Source: JBDHTS01 sp039808845 (GTDB taxonomy: Bacteria; Pseudomonadota; Alphaproteobacteria; Micavibrionales; Micavibrionaceae). Taken from it: a DNA stretch of 8,473 bases. A model generated the notes under the pieces. The model was given only the letters and a program-made list of their open reading frames with translations. It ran no database searches and was not told the DNA's origin. Each line of letters opens with the position of its first letter. Position 1 is the stretch's first letter. Below are positions 1 through 5,954 of the stretch, piece by piece. Position numbers and translations under genes: made by a program. The stretch lies in the NCBI GenBank assembly GCA_039808845.1, contig JBDHTS010000093.1, positions 1 through 8,473 of the forward strand. The letters are read 5' to 3'.

Positions 1-1068
1 CAGACGGTGCAGCTCGCGCGCTACGTCGCCCAGCATTTCAACGAACTGGTCTTCCCGTTCAAGCGCTACCAGATGCAGCGCGTCTGGCGCGGCGAGCGCC
101 CGCAGGCGGGACGGTTCCGCGAATTCTATCAATGCGATATCGACGTCATCAACGTCGACGCCCTGCCCCTGCATTTCGACGCGGAAATGCCCGCGGTGAT
201 GTGGGAGATTTTGTCGTCCCTGCCCGGCATGGAGAATGAAAAAATCCAGATCCGCGTCAGCAACCGCAAGCTCTGGCTCGGCCTGCTGGAAGATCTGAAA
301 GTCCGCGATACGGGCGAAGTGCTGAAGATCATCGACAAGCTTGAGAAGGTCGGCAAGAAAGCCGCTTATGTTTCGCTGGAAACGGTGGTCGATCTGCCGG
401 AAATCCGCGAGAAGATTTTCATGCTGGCGGAGACGCGCTGCGACAGCGCCGACAATCTTGCCGAATGTCTGGCGCAATTCGGCGACGTGCAATCCTCCGT
501 CTTCCGCGAAGGCTGCGAGGAATTGCTGTTCGTCATGCGCAACCTTGCGCATCTGCCGCAGGGTGCGGTCGTCGCCGACCTCTCGATTGTGCGCGGGCTC
601 GATTACTACACCGGCACGGTCTATGAAACCGTGTTCGTGGACGATCCCGCCTACGGTTCTATTTGCTCCGGCGGGCGGTACGACGATCTGGCCAGCGGGT
701 ATATCAACAAGAGCCTGCCCGGCGTCGGAATTTCCATCGGGTTTTCGCGGCTGTTCGCGCGGATGCTGGAAAAGGGCAAGCTGCCCGCCATGCACAAGTC
801 GCCCGCCGATATCCTGGTCGTCATGCCGTCGGACGAACGCCGCGCGGTCACGGCGGAAACGGCGCAGACTTTGCGCCGCCGGGGTTTCCGGGTCGAAATG
901 TATCACGCGGGGCAGAAGATCAAGCGCCAGATGGAATATGCCAGCAAAAAAGGCATCCCCTATGTCTGGTTCCCGCCTTTCGACGAGGGCGGCGTCCATG
1001 AGGTGAAGAACATGGGCACAGGCGAACAGGCGCAGGCCACACCAGAGAATTGGAAAAAGCAGCCATGA
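1..1068 (+). CDS. hisS: Histidyl-tRNA synthetase, 5' end outside the window
   Basis: This cytoplasmic class II aminoacyl-tRNA synthetase charges tRNA-His with histidine. The frame is open from base 1, so about the first 80-100 residues are missing; 355 codons remain. Counting from the first in-window codon, motif 2 spans residues 30-44 (R30, E32, R33, R40, E41). The histidine-specific block RGLDYYTG begins at residue 198, GGRYD is at 224-228, and the motif 3-like GVGISIGFSR follows. The last ~90 residues, starting near PADILVVMP, are the anticodon-binding domain. In motif 2 the family's usual FHQ ending is FYQ, followed by CD, a form unlike the E. coli enzyme. The stop codon at 1066-1068 overlaps the ATG of the next gene (ATGA), suggesting coupled translation. 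The GTG at position 7 is an internal valine codon, not a start. Confidence 0.96.
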   Translation, partial: QTVQLARYVAQHFNELVFPFKRYQMQRVWRGERPQAGRFREFYQCDIDVINVDALPLHFDAEMPAVMWEILSSLPGMENEKIQIRVSNRKLWLGLLEDLKVRDTGEVLKIIDKLEKVGKKAAYVSLETVVDLPEIREKIFMLAETRCDSADNLAECLAQFGDVQSSVFREGCEELLFVMRNLAHLPQGAVVADLSIVRGLDYYTGTVYETVFVDDPAYGSICSGGRYDDLASGYINKSLPGVGISIGFSRLFARMLEKGKLPAMHKSPADILVVMPSDERRAVTAETAQTLRRRGFRVEMYHAGQKIKRQMEYASKKGIPYVWFPPFDEGGVHEVKNMGTGEQAQATPENWKKQP

Positions 1069-1799
1069 ACTTTTTGAGATCGTCATGCCCGCGCAGGCGG
1101 GCATCCAGAGGGCCGGGTACAAACTCTGGATTATGGCGCATGCGGCTCTGGATCCCCGCCTGCGCGGGCATGACGATGTTGATGGTTCTGGCAACCGCTG
1201 CCCTCGCCCAGAACAAGCCTGTCGCCGAAAAGCTGCCCGAAAAACCCGCCTGGCTGGAAAGCGGCTATACCTACTCGCCGGAAGGCTGCGACTTCACCGT
1301 CTCATTCCCGCAGGAACCGTATACCACCAAGCGCTGCGACCCCGTCGAGCCCGGCAAGAACTGTACGGACATGACGACCTTCACCAAGGTGTTCGGGGTG
1401 GACGCGACGCTGCTGTTCAGCGTGTCGTGCAACAAGGCGGACGGCAATATGTACGACCGTTACGACGACAACGTCATGCGCACCACCCTGCTGGGCATGG
1501 CAAGGCCGGTCAACCTGGGATCGTCGGAAACGGGTTTCGCGAAGATGGACAAGGCGAAGATGGCCGTCCTGCTCGGCACGGGCAAGGCCGATAACGGCGA
1601 GGATGACCTGATGTATACCGCCCAGCTCTGGATCGGCCATAATTCCGTTTTCACGCTGGAGGGAGAGCTGCGCGGGAAATACGTCCCCGATGCCGACCTG
1701 CTGTTCGCCGAAATCCTGAAGACCGCCAGGGTCAGGGATATGAAAGCGGAGCCGAAAGATGAGAAGAAGGACGAGAAAAAAGAGGACAAGCAGAAGTAA
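1065..1799 (+). CDS. Secreted/periplasmic protein of unknown function with repeat-derived signal peptide
   Basis: I do not recognise a family. The 244-residue product has an Arg-rich start (R5, R10-R12, R15, R25, R27), a hydrophobic run at about 28-47 and an ALA|QN signal-peptidase-I type junction after A48. The predicted mature part has four cysteines (C75, C91, C100, C122), which would suit disulfides in the periplasm, and ends in a Lys/Glu/Asp-rich tail. Residues 6-37 are encoded by a 95-nt palindromic repeat (1081-1175), so the repeat supplies most of the n-region and part of the h-region. I chose the ATG at 1065 because it overlaps the hisS stop. ATGs at 1140, 1170, 1176 and 1182 are alternatives without a clear ribosome-binding site; a start at 1140 would give a compact, canonical signal peptide beginning MRLWIP. 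Secretion is likely; the role is unknown. Confidence 0.8.
   Translation: MNFLRSSCPRRRASRGPGTNSGLWRMRLWIPACAGMTMLMVLATAALAQNKPVAEKLPEKPAWLESGYTYSPEGCDFTVSFPQEPYTTKRCDPVEPGKNCTDMTTFTKVFGVDATLLFSVSCNKADGNMYDRYDDNVMRTTLLGMARPVNLGSSETGFAKMDKAKMAVLLGTGKADNGEDDLMYTAQLWIGHNSVFTLEGELRGKYVPDADLLFAEILKTARVRDMKAEPKDEKKDEKKEDKQK
1081..1175 (+). repeat. 95-nt palindromic repeat, copy 1, inside a coding region
   Basis: The 30-nt arms 1081-1110 and 1146-1175 are inverted complements with one mismatch (29/30) and flank a 35-nt centre. The same architecture (30 + 35 + 30 nt) occurs at 6943-7037. Translated, the arms give the CPRRRASRG and WIPACAGMT peptides familiar from dispersed palindromes in many proteobacterial genomes, reminiscent of the Rickettsia palindromic elements that insert in frame into genes. 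The RNA could fold into a long hairpin just downstream of the start codon. Comparing the two 35-nt centres, about 20 of 35 positions agree when one copy is reversed, so the copies probably lie in opposite orientation. Confidence 0.93.
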
Positions 1800-1806
1800 C
1801 GTATAA

Positions 1807-1947
1807 AACCCCTCACCCAAACCGCGAAGGCGCGGTTTGGCCTCTCCCGAGGGAGAGGCCAAGATCAATCGCTCAATATCCAAATTTTTTACCTCTCCCT
1901 CGGGAGAGGTCGAAACGACTTCTTCAGGCGTTTCGGGTGATGGGGTT
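1807..1947. repeat. MITE-like nested inverted repeat between convergent genes
   Basis: The outer arms 1807-1818 and 1935-1947 are inverted complements apart from one extra base. Inside them each half carries its own hairpins. On the left, 1817-1826 pairs perfectly with 1831-1840, and the 18-nt palindrome 1841-1858 follows. On the right, the exact complement of that 18-nt block lies at 1892-1909 and a CGAAACG/CGTTTCG hairpin follows. Aligning the left half with the reversed right half gives about 52-54 nt of similarity per arm around a ~30-nt AT-rich centre. The element fills almost the whole gap between the upstream gene's stop (1799) and the sufE stop (1947-1949). It may act as a bidirectional transcription barrier for the two converging genes; that role is inference. 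Confidence 0.85.
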
Positions 1948-2348
1948 CAGTGCGCCAATGCCTTGATCCGTTCCACCATGGCGAAAAACCCGTTGCGGCG
2001 GCTGGGTGAAAGATGGCCGCTTAATCCCAGAGATTCAAAAGACTTTTCGATATCGACGTCTTTGATTTCCTCCGGCGTCTTGTCCTGATACGCGATCATC
2101 AGAATATGGATGAGGCCGCGCACGATCTGGGCGTCGCTATCCGCCAGAAAATGCCAGCGCCCGTCACGCTGCACCGCAACAAGCCAGACGCGGGACGTGC
2201 ACCCCCGGACCATGTGCGCATCGGTTTTCAGCGCTTCGTCCATCGGTTCAAGCCTTTGGCCGAGTTCGATGATATAGCGGTACCGGTCTTCCCAATTATC
2301 GAACAGGGAAAACGATTCCGCGAGATCCTGCAACGTTGTGGACGTCAT
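1947..2348 (-). CDS. sufE: SufE-family cysteine desulfurase activator
   Basis: SufE accepts persulfide sulfur from a SufS-type cysteine desulfurase and passes it on for Fe-S cluster assembly in the cytoplasm. The 133-residue protein has the hallmark motif MVRGCTSRVWL with the sulfur-accepting cysteine at C50, preceded by the usual helical region with RYRYIIELGQRL; its length fits the family. The frame is open upstream to 2471, but I place the start at 2348. An AAGGAAG Shine-Dalgarno-like site lies about 9 nt upstream, SufE homology begins here, and the promoter at 2387-2415 would fall inside a longer version. No SufS, SufBCD or other suf gene is in the window, so sufE stands alone here, divergent from clpX. 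Its stop codon abuts the palindromic element at 1807-1947. Confidence 0.92.
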   Translation of the reverse strand: MTSTTLQDLAESFSLFDNWEDRYRYIIELGQRLEPMDEALKTDAHMVRGCTSRVWLVAVQRDGRWHFLADSDAQIVRGLIHILMIAYQDKTPEEIKDVDIEKSFESLGLSGHLSPSRRNGFFAMVERIKALAH

Positions 2349-2386
2349 CTCTTCATACTTCCTTAAACCTTCCCCGGCATTGATTG

Positions 2387-2415
2387 TATATAGCGCCGCG
2401 TCCGGGCGCTTGCAA
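2387..2415 (-). promoter_or_regulatory. Sigma70-type promoter of sufE
   Basis: On the minus strand, a TTGCAA -35 box (2410-2415) is followed by a 17-nt spacer and a TATATA -10 box (2387-2392). Transcription would begin near 2380 and give a ~32-nt leader to the ATG at 2348. The position and spacing fit a housekeeping promoter and also support the shorter SufE start. Confidence 0.65.
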
Positions 2416-2465
2416 TTGAAGGCCGCAGGACGCATTTTAATATCAGGGAAATGTGCCGGAGGGGC

Positions 2466-2494
2466 TTGCATGGCTTCATGTCCCTTGGCTAGAT
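2466..2494 (+). promoter_or_regulatory. Candidate promoter of clpX
   Basis: TTGCAT (2466-2471), a 17-nt spacer and CTAGAT (2489-2494) resemble the looser alphaproteobacterial sigma70 pattern. Transcription would begin near 2501, ~26 nt before the clpX ATG. The boxes are only moderate matches, so this is a plausible rather than a firm call. Confidence 0.4.
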
Positions 2495-2526
2495 TGAGAG
2501 CAGATTGATTCTGCAGGGAACCTCAG

Positions 2527-3825
2527 ATGAGTAAATCCGGATCGGGCGACAGCAAAAACACCCTCTACTGCTCCTTCTGCGGGAAGAGCCAGCATGAGGT
2601 CCGGAAGCTCATTGCCGGGCCGAACGTGTTCATCTGCAATGAATGCGTCGAGCTGTGCATGGACATCATCCGGGAGGAGGACAAATCCTCCCTCGTCCGC
2701 TCCGGCGAAGGCGTGCCGAGCCCCAGCGAGATCAAGACCGTCCTGGACGAATATGTCATCGGCCAGGAAAAGGCCAAGCGCGTCCTGTCCGTCGCCGTGC
2801 ATAACCATTACAAGCGGATCGAATCCGGCGAGCGCGGCAGCGATATCGAAATCGCGAAATCGAACATCCTGCTGGTCGGCCCGACCGGTTCGGGCAAAAC
2901 GCTGCTGGCCCAGACCCTGGCCCGCATTCTGGATGTGCCCTTCACCATGGCCGACGCCACCACCCTGACCGAGGCCGGTTATGTGGGCGAGGACGTGGAA
3001 AACATTGTCCTGAAACTGCTCCAGGCCTCCGATTACAACGTCGAGCGGGCGCAGCGCGGCATCGTCTATATCGACGAGATCGACAAGATTTCCCGCAAGG
3101 GCGACAACCCCTCCATCACCCGCGACGTTTCGGGCGAAGGCGTGCAGCAGGCGCTGCTCAAACTCATGGAAGGCACCGTTGCCTCCGTCCCGCCCCAGGG
3201 TGGCCGCAAGCATCCACAGCAGGAATTCCTGCAGGTGGATACGACCAACATCCTGTTCATCTGCGGCGGCGCGTTCGCGGGCATCGAGAAGATCATCGCG
3301 ATGCGGGGCCGCGGCACGGCCATCGGCTTCGGCGCGGACGTGAAGTCGCAGGACGACCGCCGCGCGGGCGAACTGCTCAAGAGCCTGGAAACGGAAGACC
3401 TGCTGAAATTCGGCCTGATCCCCGAATTTGTCGGACGTCTACCGGTCGTGGCGACGCTGGAAGACCTGGACGAGGCCGCCCTGATTCAGATCCTGACCGA
3501 GCCGAAAAACGCTCTGGTCAAGCAATACGGACGCCTGTTCGAAATGGAAGGCGCGCATCTGAAGATCACCGATGGCGCCCTGAAAGCCATTTCGAAAAAG
3601 GCCATTGAGCGCAACACCGGCGCGCGCGGCCTGCGATCCATCATGGAAAACATGCTGATGGACACGATGTTCGAACTGCCCGACCAGGAAAACGTCGAGG
3701 AAGTCGTCGTCGATGAAAAGACCGTTCTGGAAGGCAAGCCGCCGACTTATGTCCTGACCGACAAGAAGAAGAAAAAGTCGAAGGGCGACAAGGAAGACGC
3801 CGAAATCGAAGCGCACGCTTCCTGA
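2527..3825 (+). CDS. clpX: ClpX, ATP-dependent unfoldase of the ClpXP protease
   Basis: ClpX is a hexameric AAA+ unfoldase that recognises tagged proteins and threads them into the ClpP peptidase. The 432-residue protein is full length. It has an N-terminal zinc-binding domain with C15, C18, C37 and C40, Walker A GPTGSGKT at 118-125, a GYVGEDV pore loop, Walker B ending in D183-E184, the GGRKHPQQEF (RKH) loop, the IGF loop used to dock ClpP (within TAIGFGADVK) and the sensor-2 GARGLRS motif. The C-terminal tail is Lys-rich and then acidic. The start has a good AGGGA site at 2515-2519, 7 nt upstream. Neither clpP nor lon, its customary neighbours, is adjacent: upstream lies divergent sufE and downstream an orphan gene. 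Confidence 0.98.
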   Translation: MSKSGSGDSKNTLYCSFCGKSQHEVRKLIAGPNVFICNECVELCMDIIREEDKSSLVRSGEGVPSPSEIKTVLDEYVIGQEKAKRVLSVAVHNHYKRIESGERGSDIEIAKSNILLVGPTGSGKTLLAQTLARILDVPFTMADATTLTEAGYVGEDVENIVLKLLQASDYNVERAQRGIVYIDEIDKISRKGDNPSITRDVSGEGVQQALLKLMEGTVASVPPQGGRKHPQQEFLQVDTTNILFICGGAFAGIEKIIAMRGRGTAIGFGADVKSQDDRRAGELLKSLETEDLLKFGLIPEFVGRLPVVATLEDLDEAALIQILTEPKNALVKQYGRLFEMEGAHLKITDGALKAISKKAIERNTGARGLRSIMENMLMDTMFELPDQENVEEVVVDEKTVLEGKPPTYVLTDKKKKKSKGDKEDAEIEAHAS

Positions 3826-3897
3826 GAGCGGGCAGGCCGCGCTTCCGAAGGCCTGGAACGACTTTCGGCAGCTTTCCGCTGTATTCTCCTGTCATTT

Positions 3898-3926
3898 TTG
3901 ACATTCGATTTAAGAGCTTGTATAGT
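3898..3926 (+). promoter_or_regulatory. Near-consensus sigma70 promoter of the orphan gene
   Basis: TTGACA (3898-3903), a spacer of exactly 17 nt (3904-3920) and TATAGT (3921-3926) differ from the sigma70 consensus at a single position. The surrounding ~100 bp are AT-rich. Transcription from near 3933 would give a ~39-nt leader containing an AGGGTGG site (3956-3962), 9 nt before the ATG at 3972. This is the strongest promoter match I see in the window. Confidence 0.8.
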
Positions 3927-3971
3927 AGCCATACCAAATAATTATGGAAATATATAGGGTGGCACAACGCT

Positions 3972-4646
3972 ATGGCAGACCTCTTCAGTGGATTAGAAAA
4001 AACCGCAGCAAAATTGCAAAGGGCGTTAGGCTTAACGCTAACAGGCGGTGAACCTAATGCGGCAGAGCGAGGGCCGGCGGCGGCCCTGGGTGTCGGCCTG
4101 GACAGGCCAATCGTATTTTCAAGCACAAAACTGACGAATGGCCAGGTCCTGAGCGCCGTAACACAGGTTCTCCCTGTTCGTAGTAAAGATGAGATGATGC
4201 CAGAGGACGCATCACCACGCTTTCAAAAATATGTGGAAGGGAAGATCGGCGATCCGAACGGGCTCGTGCGTTTAGAGACAAGTTTCAGCTTCACCTCTGC
4301 GGATGGTCAGCCTCTACGCTATACGCATAATCATGTCATGGAAATTCCGGAGGGCTTTCTGAATGAGTCGGGACAACTGACTCCCGACGCAGAAGCCAGG
4401 ATAGAACGATTGCAGAAAGCGGCAGGCATAAAAGTACAACAAGTGCTGGGCGATTTCAGCACAGGCCAGCTCACAACGAACTTATCGCTTGATGTGGACA
4501 TGAGCAGGCATATATTAGCGGCCGGGCTAGGGACCATGTATGATAATTCGTTTAATAAGAGCGTGGGGAGTTATTATGGAGAAAATACTCCCTCTATTGT
4601 TCACCGGTTTCCAGGTAAAGATCCGCTTCCTGCGTTGCAACCATAA
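3972..4646 (+). CDS. Orphan protein of unknown function, low-GC gene
   Basis: I recognise no family or catalytic motif. The product is 224 residues, apparently soluble, with no signal peptide or membrane segment and with no cysteine or tryptophan. The N-terminus (about 5-25) could be an amphipathic helix and is followed by a Gly/Ala/Pro-rich linker. The region about 45-130 has the alternating pattern of beta strands, 140-155 looks helical, and the C-terminus from about 200 is Gly/Pro-rich. The start is supported by AGGGTGG 9 nt upstream and by the near-consensus promoter. Base composition is unlike the neighbours: one 60-nt stretch (4501-4560) has 26 G+C, against 37 for a clpX stretch (3241-3300). 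It lies between clpX and a decayed photolyase end, which suggests acquired DNA. The coding call rests on a long open frame with good start signals. Confidence 0.75.
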   Translation: MADLFSGLEKTAAKLQRALGLTLTGGEPNAAERGPAAALGVGLDRPIVFSSTKLTNGQVLSAVTQVLPVRSKDEMMPEDASPRFQKYVEGKIGDPNGLVRLETSFSFTSADGQPLRYTHNHVMEIPEGFLNESGQLTPDAEARIERLQKAAGIKVQQVLGDFSTGQLTTNLSLDVDMSRHILAAGLGTMYDNSFNKSVGSYYGENTPSIVHRFPGKDPLPALQP

Positions 4647-4673
4647 TCGCGCCGCCGTCCTCACGCAGGAACG

Positions 4674-4695
4674 ATAGCGCCGGACAATGCGCTAT
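4674..4695 (+). repeat. Perfect 7-bp hairpin after the orphan gene
   Basis: ATAGCGC (4674-4680) and GCGCTAT (4689-4695) pair perfectly around an 8-nt loop, 28 nt after the orphan gene's stop. No T-run follows, so it is not a convincing intrinsic terminator. A TATAAT hexamer lies at 4705-4710, but no good -35 box is at the right distance. Confidence 0.4.
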
Positions 4696-4717
4696 AGCCA
4701 GGTCTATAATGACTGAC

Positions 4718-4827
4718 AGCTTCCCCCCTCCCTGAGGGAGGGGCCGGGGGAGGGTGTGCGATGCCGGGCGCTCAAGCGCGGAATGCCGGACACCCCCATC
4801 CAACCCTCCCCCTCAGGGGGAGGGCTT
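4718..4827. repeat. MITE-like ~110-bp G/C-skewed inverted repeat
   Basis: The stretch is an imperfect inverted repeat centred on GCGC-TCAA-GCGC (4768-4779). The left arm contains the hairpin 4725-4732/4736-4743, and the right arm contains the palindrome 4804-4813/4815-4824. Between them the complementary GGGGGAGGGTGTG-like and CACCCCCATCC-like segments face each other. The plan matches the element at 1807-1947: a long inverted repeat whose arms each hold a short C-run/G-run palindrome. The primary sequences differ, so they may be related families rather than copies. It lies immediately upstream of the photolyase-like fragment. Confidence 0.8.
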
Positions 4828-4842
4828 TGCCTTTCGATCATT

Positions 4843-4965
4843 ATGGGCTTGGTTATAAAAAAAGCGGGAATTCGCTCCGGAAAGGATTATCCTGAACCTT
4901 TGGTTAACCATGCCGATGCAAGAATGGAAGCACTGGCCGCCTTTAAAAAGCTGAAAGCCGCATGA
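4843..4965 (+). pseudogene. 3' remnant of a DNA photolyase gene
   Basis: The last ~36 codons of this 40-codon stretch read as the C-terminal end of a deoxyribodipyrimidine photolyase: KAGI, then GKDYPEPLVNHADAR and a final ALAAFKKLK. From memory, E. coli PhrB ends with a similar DYP-P-IV-H---AR---LAAY pattern. Nothing resembling the FAD-binding or antenna domains is present upstream; the frame runs straight into the palindrome at 4718-4827. The ATG at 4843 has no visible ribosome-binding site. The TGA (4963-4965) overlaps the ldcA start (ATGA), as expected of a former operon. The best reading is a photolyase gene whose first ~90% has been lost. Identification rests on a short match, so a short unrelated peptide remains possible. 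Confidence 0.6.
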
Positions 4966-5891
4966 TCAAGCCTCCTGCCCTGAGACCGGGCGATACGATC
5001 GGCATCATGGCCCCGTCCAGCCGCGTGGACCGGGAAGCGATCGAGCAGGCCTGCCACTGGCTGGACAATTACGGATTTGCCCTGGAGATCCATCCGCAGA
5101 CCTTCGCTGAACATTACCAGTCGGCCGGAACGCATCAGGAAAAACTGGCGGCATTCCACGGCCTCTGGAACAATCCGAAGGTCAGGCTGATCATGTCGGC
5201 CCGGGGCGGCAACCGGTCGGGCGCTCTGCTTCCTCTGCTGGATTATCCACTTCTGTCCCGCAGATCCAAACTGCTGATCGGTTACAGCGATATGACCGCG
5301 CTGCTCTCCGGCATCCAGCGCCGCACGGGGCTGGTAACGTTTCACGGCCCGGCGCTGAACAGCTTTACCAACGGCACGGAGGAAAAACATCTGGAGCTTG
5401 CTTTCCAGGTCATGGCAGGCATGGAAACGGAACTGCCGATGTGGGGTACGCAGATCATGCGTCCGGGCAAGGCCGATGGCCGCCTGATCGGCGGCAACCT
5501 CAGCCTGATCTGCAGCCTGATGGGCACGCGATGGGAACCCGATTTCAAGGACGCCATCCTGTTCCTGGAGGATGCGGGCGACCAGCTGTCCCGCTATGAC
5601 CGGATGCTGCTTCAGTTGCGCAATGCGGGCGTCTTCGAGCGCGTGAACGGCGTCATGTTCGGCGATTTTTCCATGGCCGACGACAAAGGCGCCGTTCCGT
5701 TCGGTTATCATCTGGATGAGATCCTGAATGACGCGCTGGGTAATGCTAAAATCCCGGTGGTAACGCACGCGCCCTTCGGACATGGCGTCAATCTCGTCAC
5801 CTTTCCCGTCGGCGTCATGGCCAGGCTCGATGCCCGCGCCTCCCATGAAGTGACGTTGAAGCTTACGGAATCCCCGGTCGAGAAAGCATAG
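4962..5891 (+). CDS. ldcA: LD-carboxypeptidase, peptidase family S66
   Basis: Family S66 enzymes remove the terminal D-Ala from murein tetrapeptides in the cytoplasm, allowing tripeptide recycling into new peptidoglycan. The 309-residue protein has the expected Ser-Glu-His triad: S109 in GYSDMTALL, E203 in LFLEDAGD and H274 in APFGHG. The N-terminal PPALRPGDTIGIMAPSS and the ARGG block (80-83) are also typical, and there is no signal peptide. The ATG overlaps the stop of the photolyase-like remnant, and only a weak GAAAG-like site precedes it. It may therefore once have relied on translational coupling. MccF-type microcin C immunity peptidases share this fold and are the main alternative; the short length and context favour the murein enzyme. 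Confidence 0.88.
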   Translation: MIKPPALRPGDTIGIMAPSSRVDREAIEQACHWLDNYGFALEIHPQTFAEHYQSAGTHQEKLAAFHGLWNNPKVRLIMSARGGNRSGALLPLLDYPLLSRRSKLLIGYSDMTALLSGIQRRTGLVTFHGPALNSFTNGTEEKHLELAFQVMAGMETELPMWGTQIMRPGKADGRLIGGNLSLICSLMGTRWEPDFKDAILFLEDAGDQLSRYDRMLLQLRNAGVFERVNGVMFGDFSMADDKGAVPFGYHLDEILNDALGNAKIPVVTHAPFGHGVNLVTFPVGVMARLDARASHEVTLKLTESPVEKA

Positions 5892-5954
5892 ATCTTCGCT
5901 ATCCTTTTATAAGGTCCTGCTGTTATTCTGCTGTTGTACGACAGAAATAACGAC

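Noticed and set aside
1302..1883. Long minus-strand open frame opposite the secreted-protein gene.
   Set aside because: It is antisense to a gene with a clear signal peptide and includes the repeat; this is a typical high-GC shadow frame.
1837..2088. Plus-strand open frame with SPEGEAK-like peptide.
   Set aside because: It is the translated palindromic element running into the antisense of sufE.
2349..2471. Extended N-terminus of SufE from an upstream start at 2471.
   Set aside because: It covers the sufE promoter, has no family similarity and lacks a better ribosome-binding site than the start at 2348.
3833..3855. CAGGCC/GGCCTG hairpin just after clpX as a terminator.
   Set aside because: It has a 6-bp stem with an 11-nt loop and no T-run after it, so it is too weak to call.
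4594..4803. Minus-strand 69-codon open frame across the end of the orphan gene and the palindrome.
   Set aside because: About half of it is translated repeat, and the rest shows no recognisable motif and no start signal.
4756..4842. N-terminal extension of the photolyase-like fragment into the palindrome.
   Set aside because: The residues are a reading of the inverted repeat and have no photolyase similarity.
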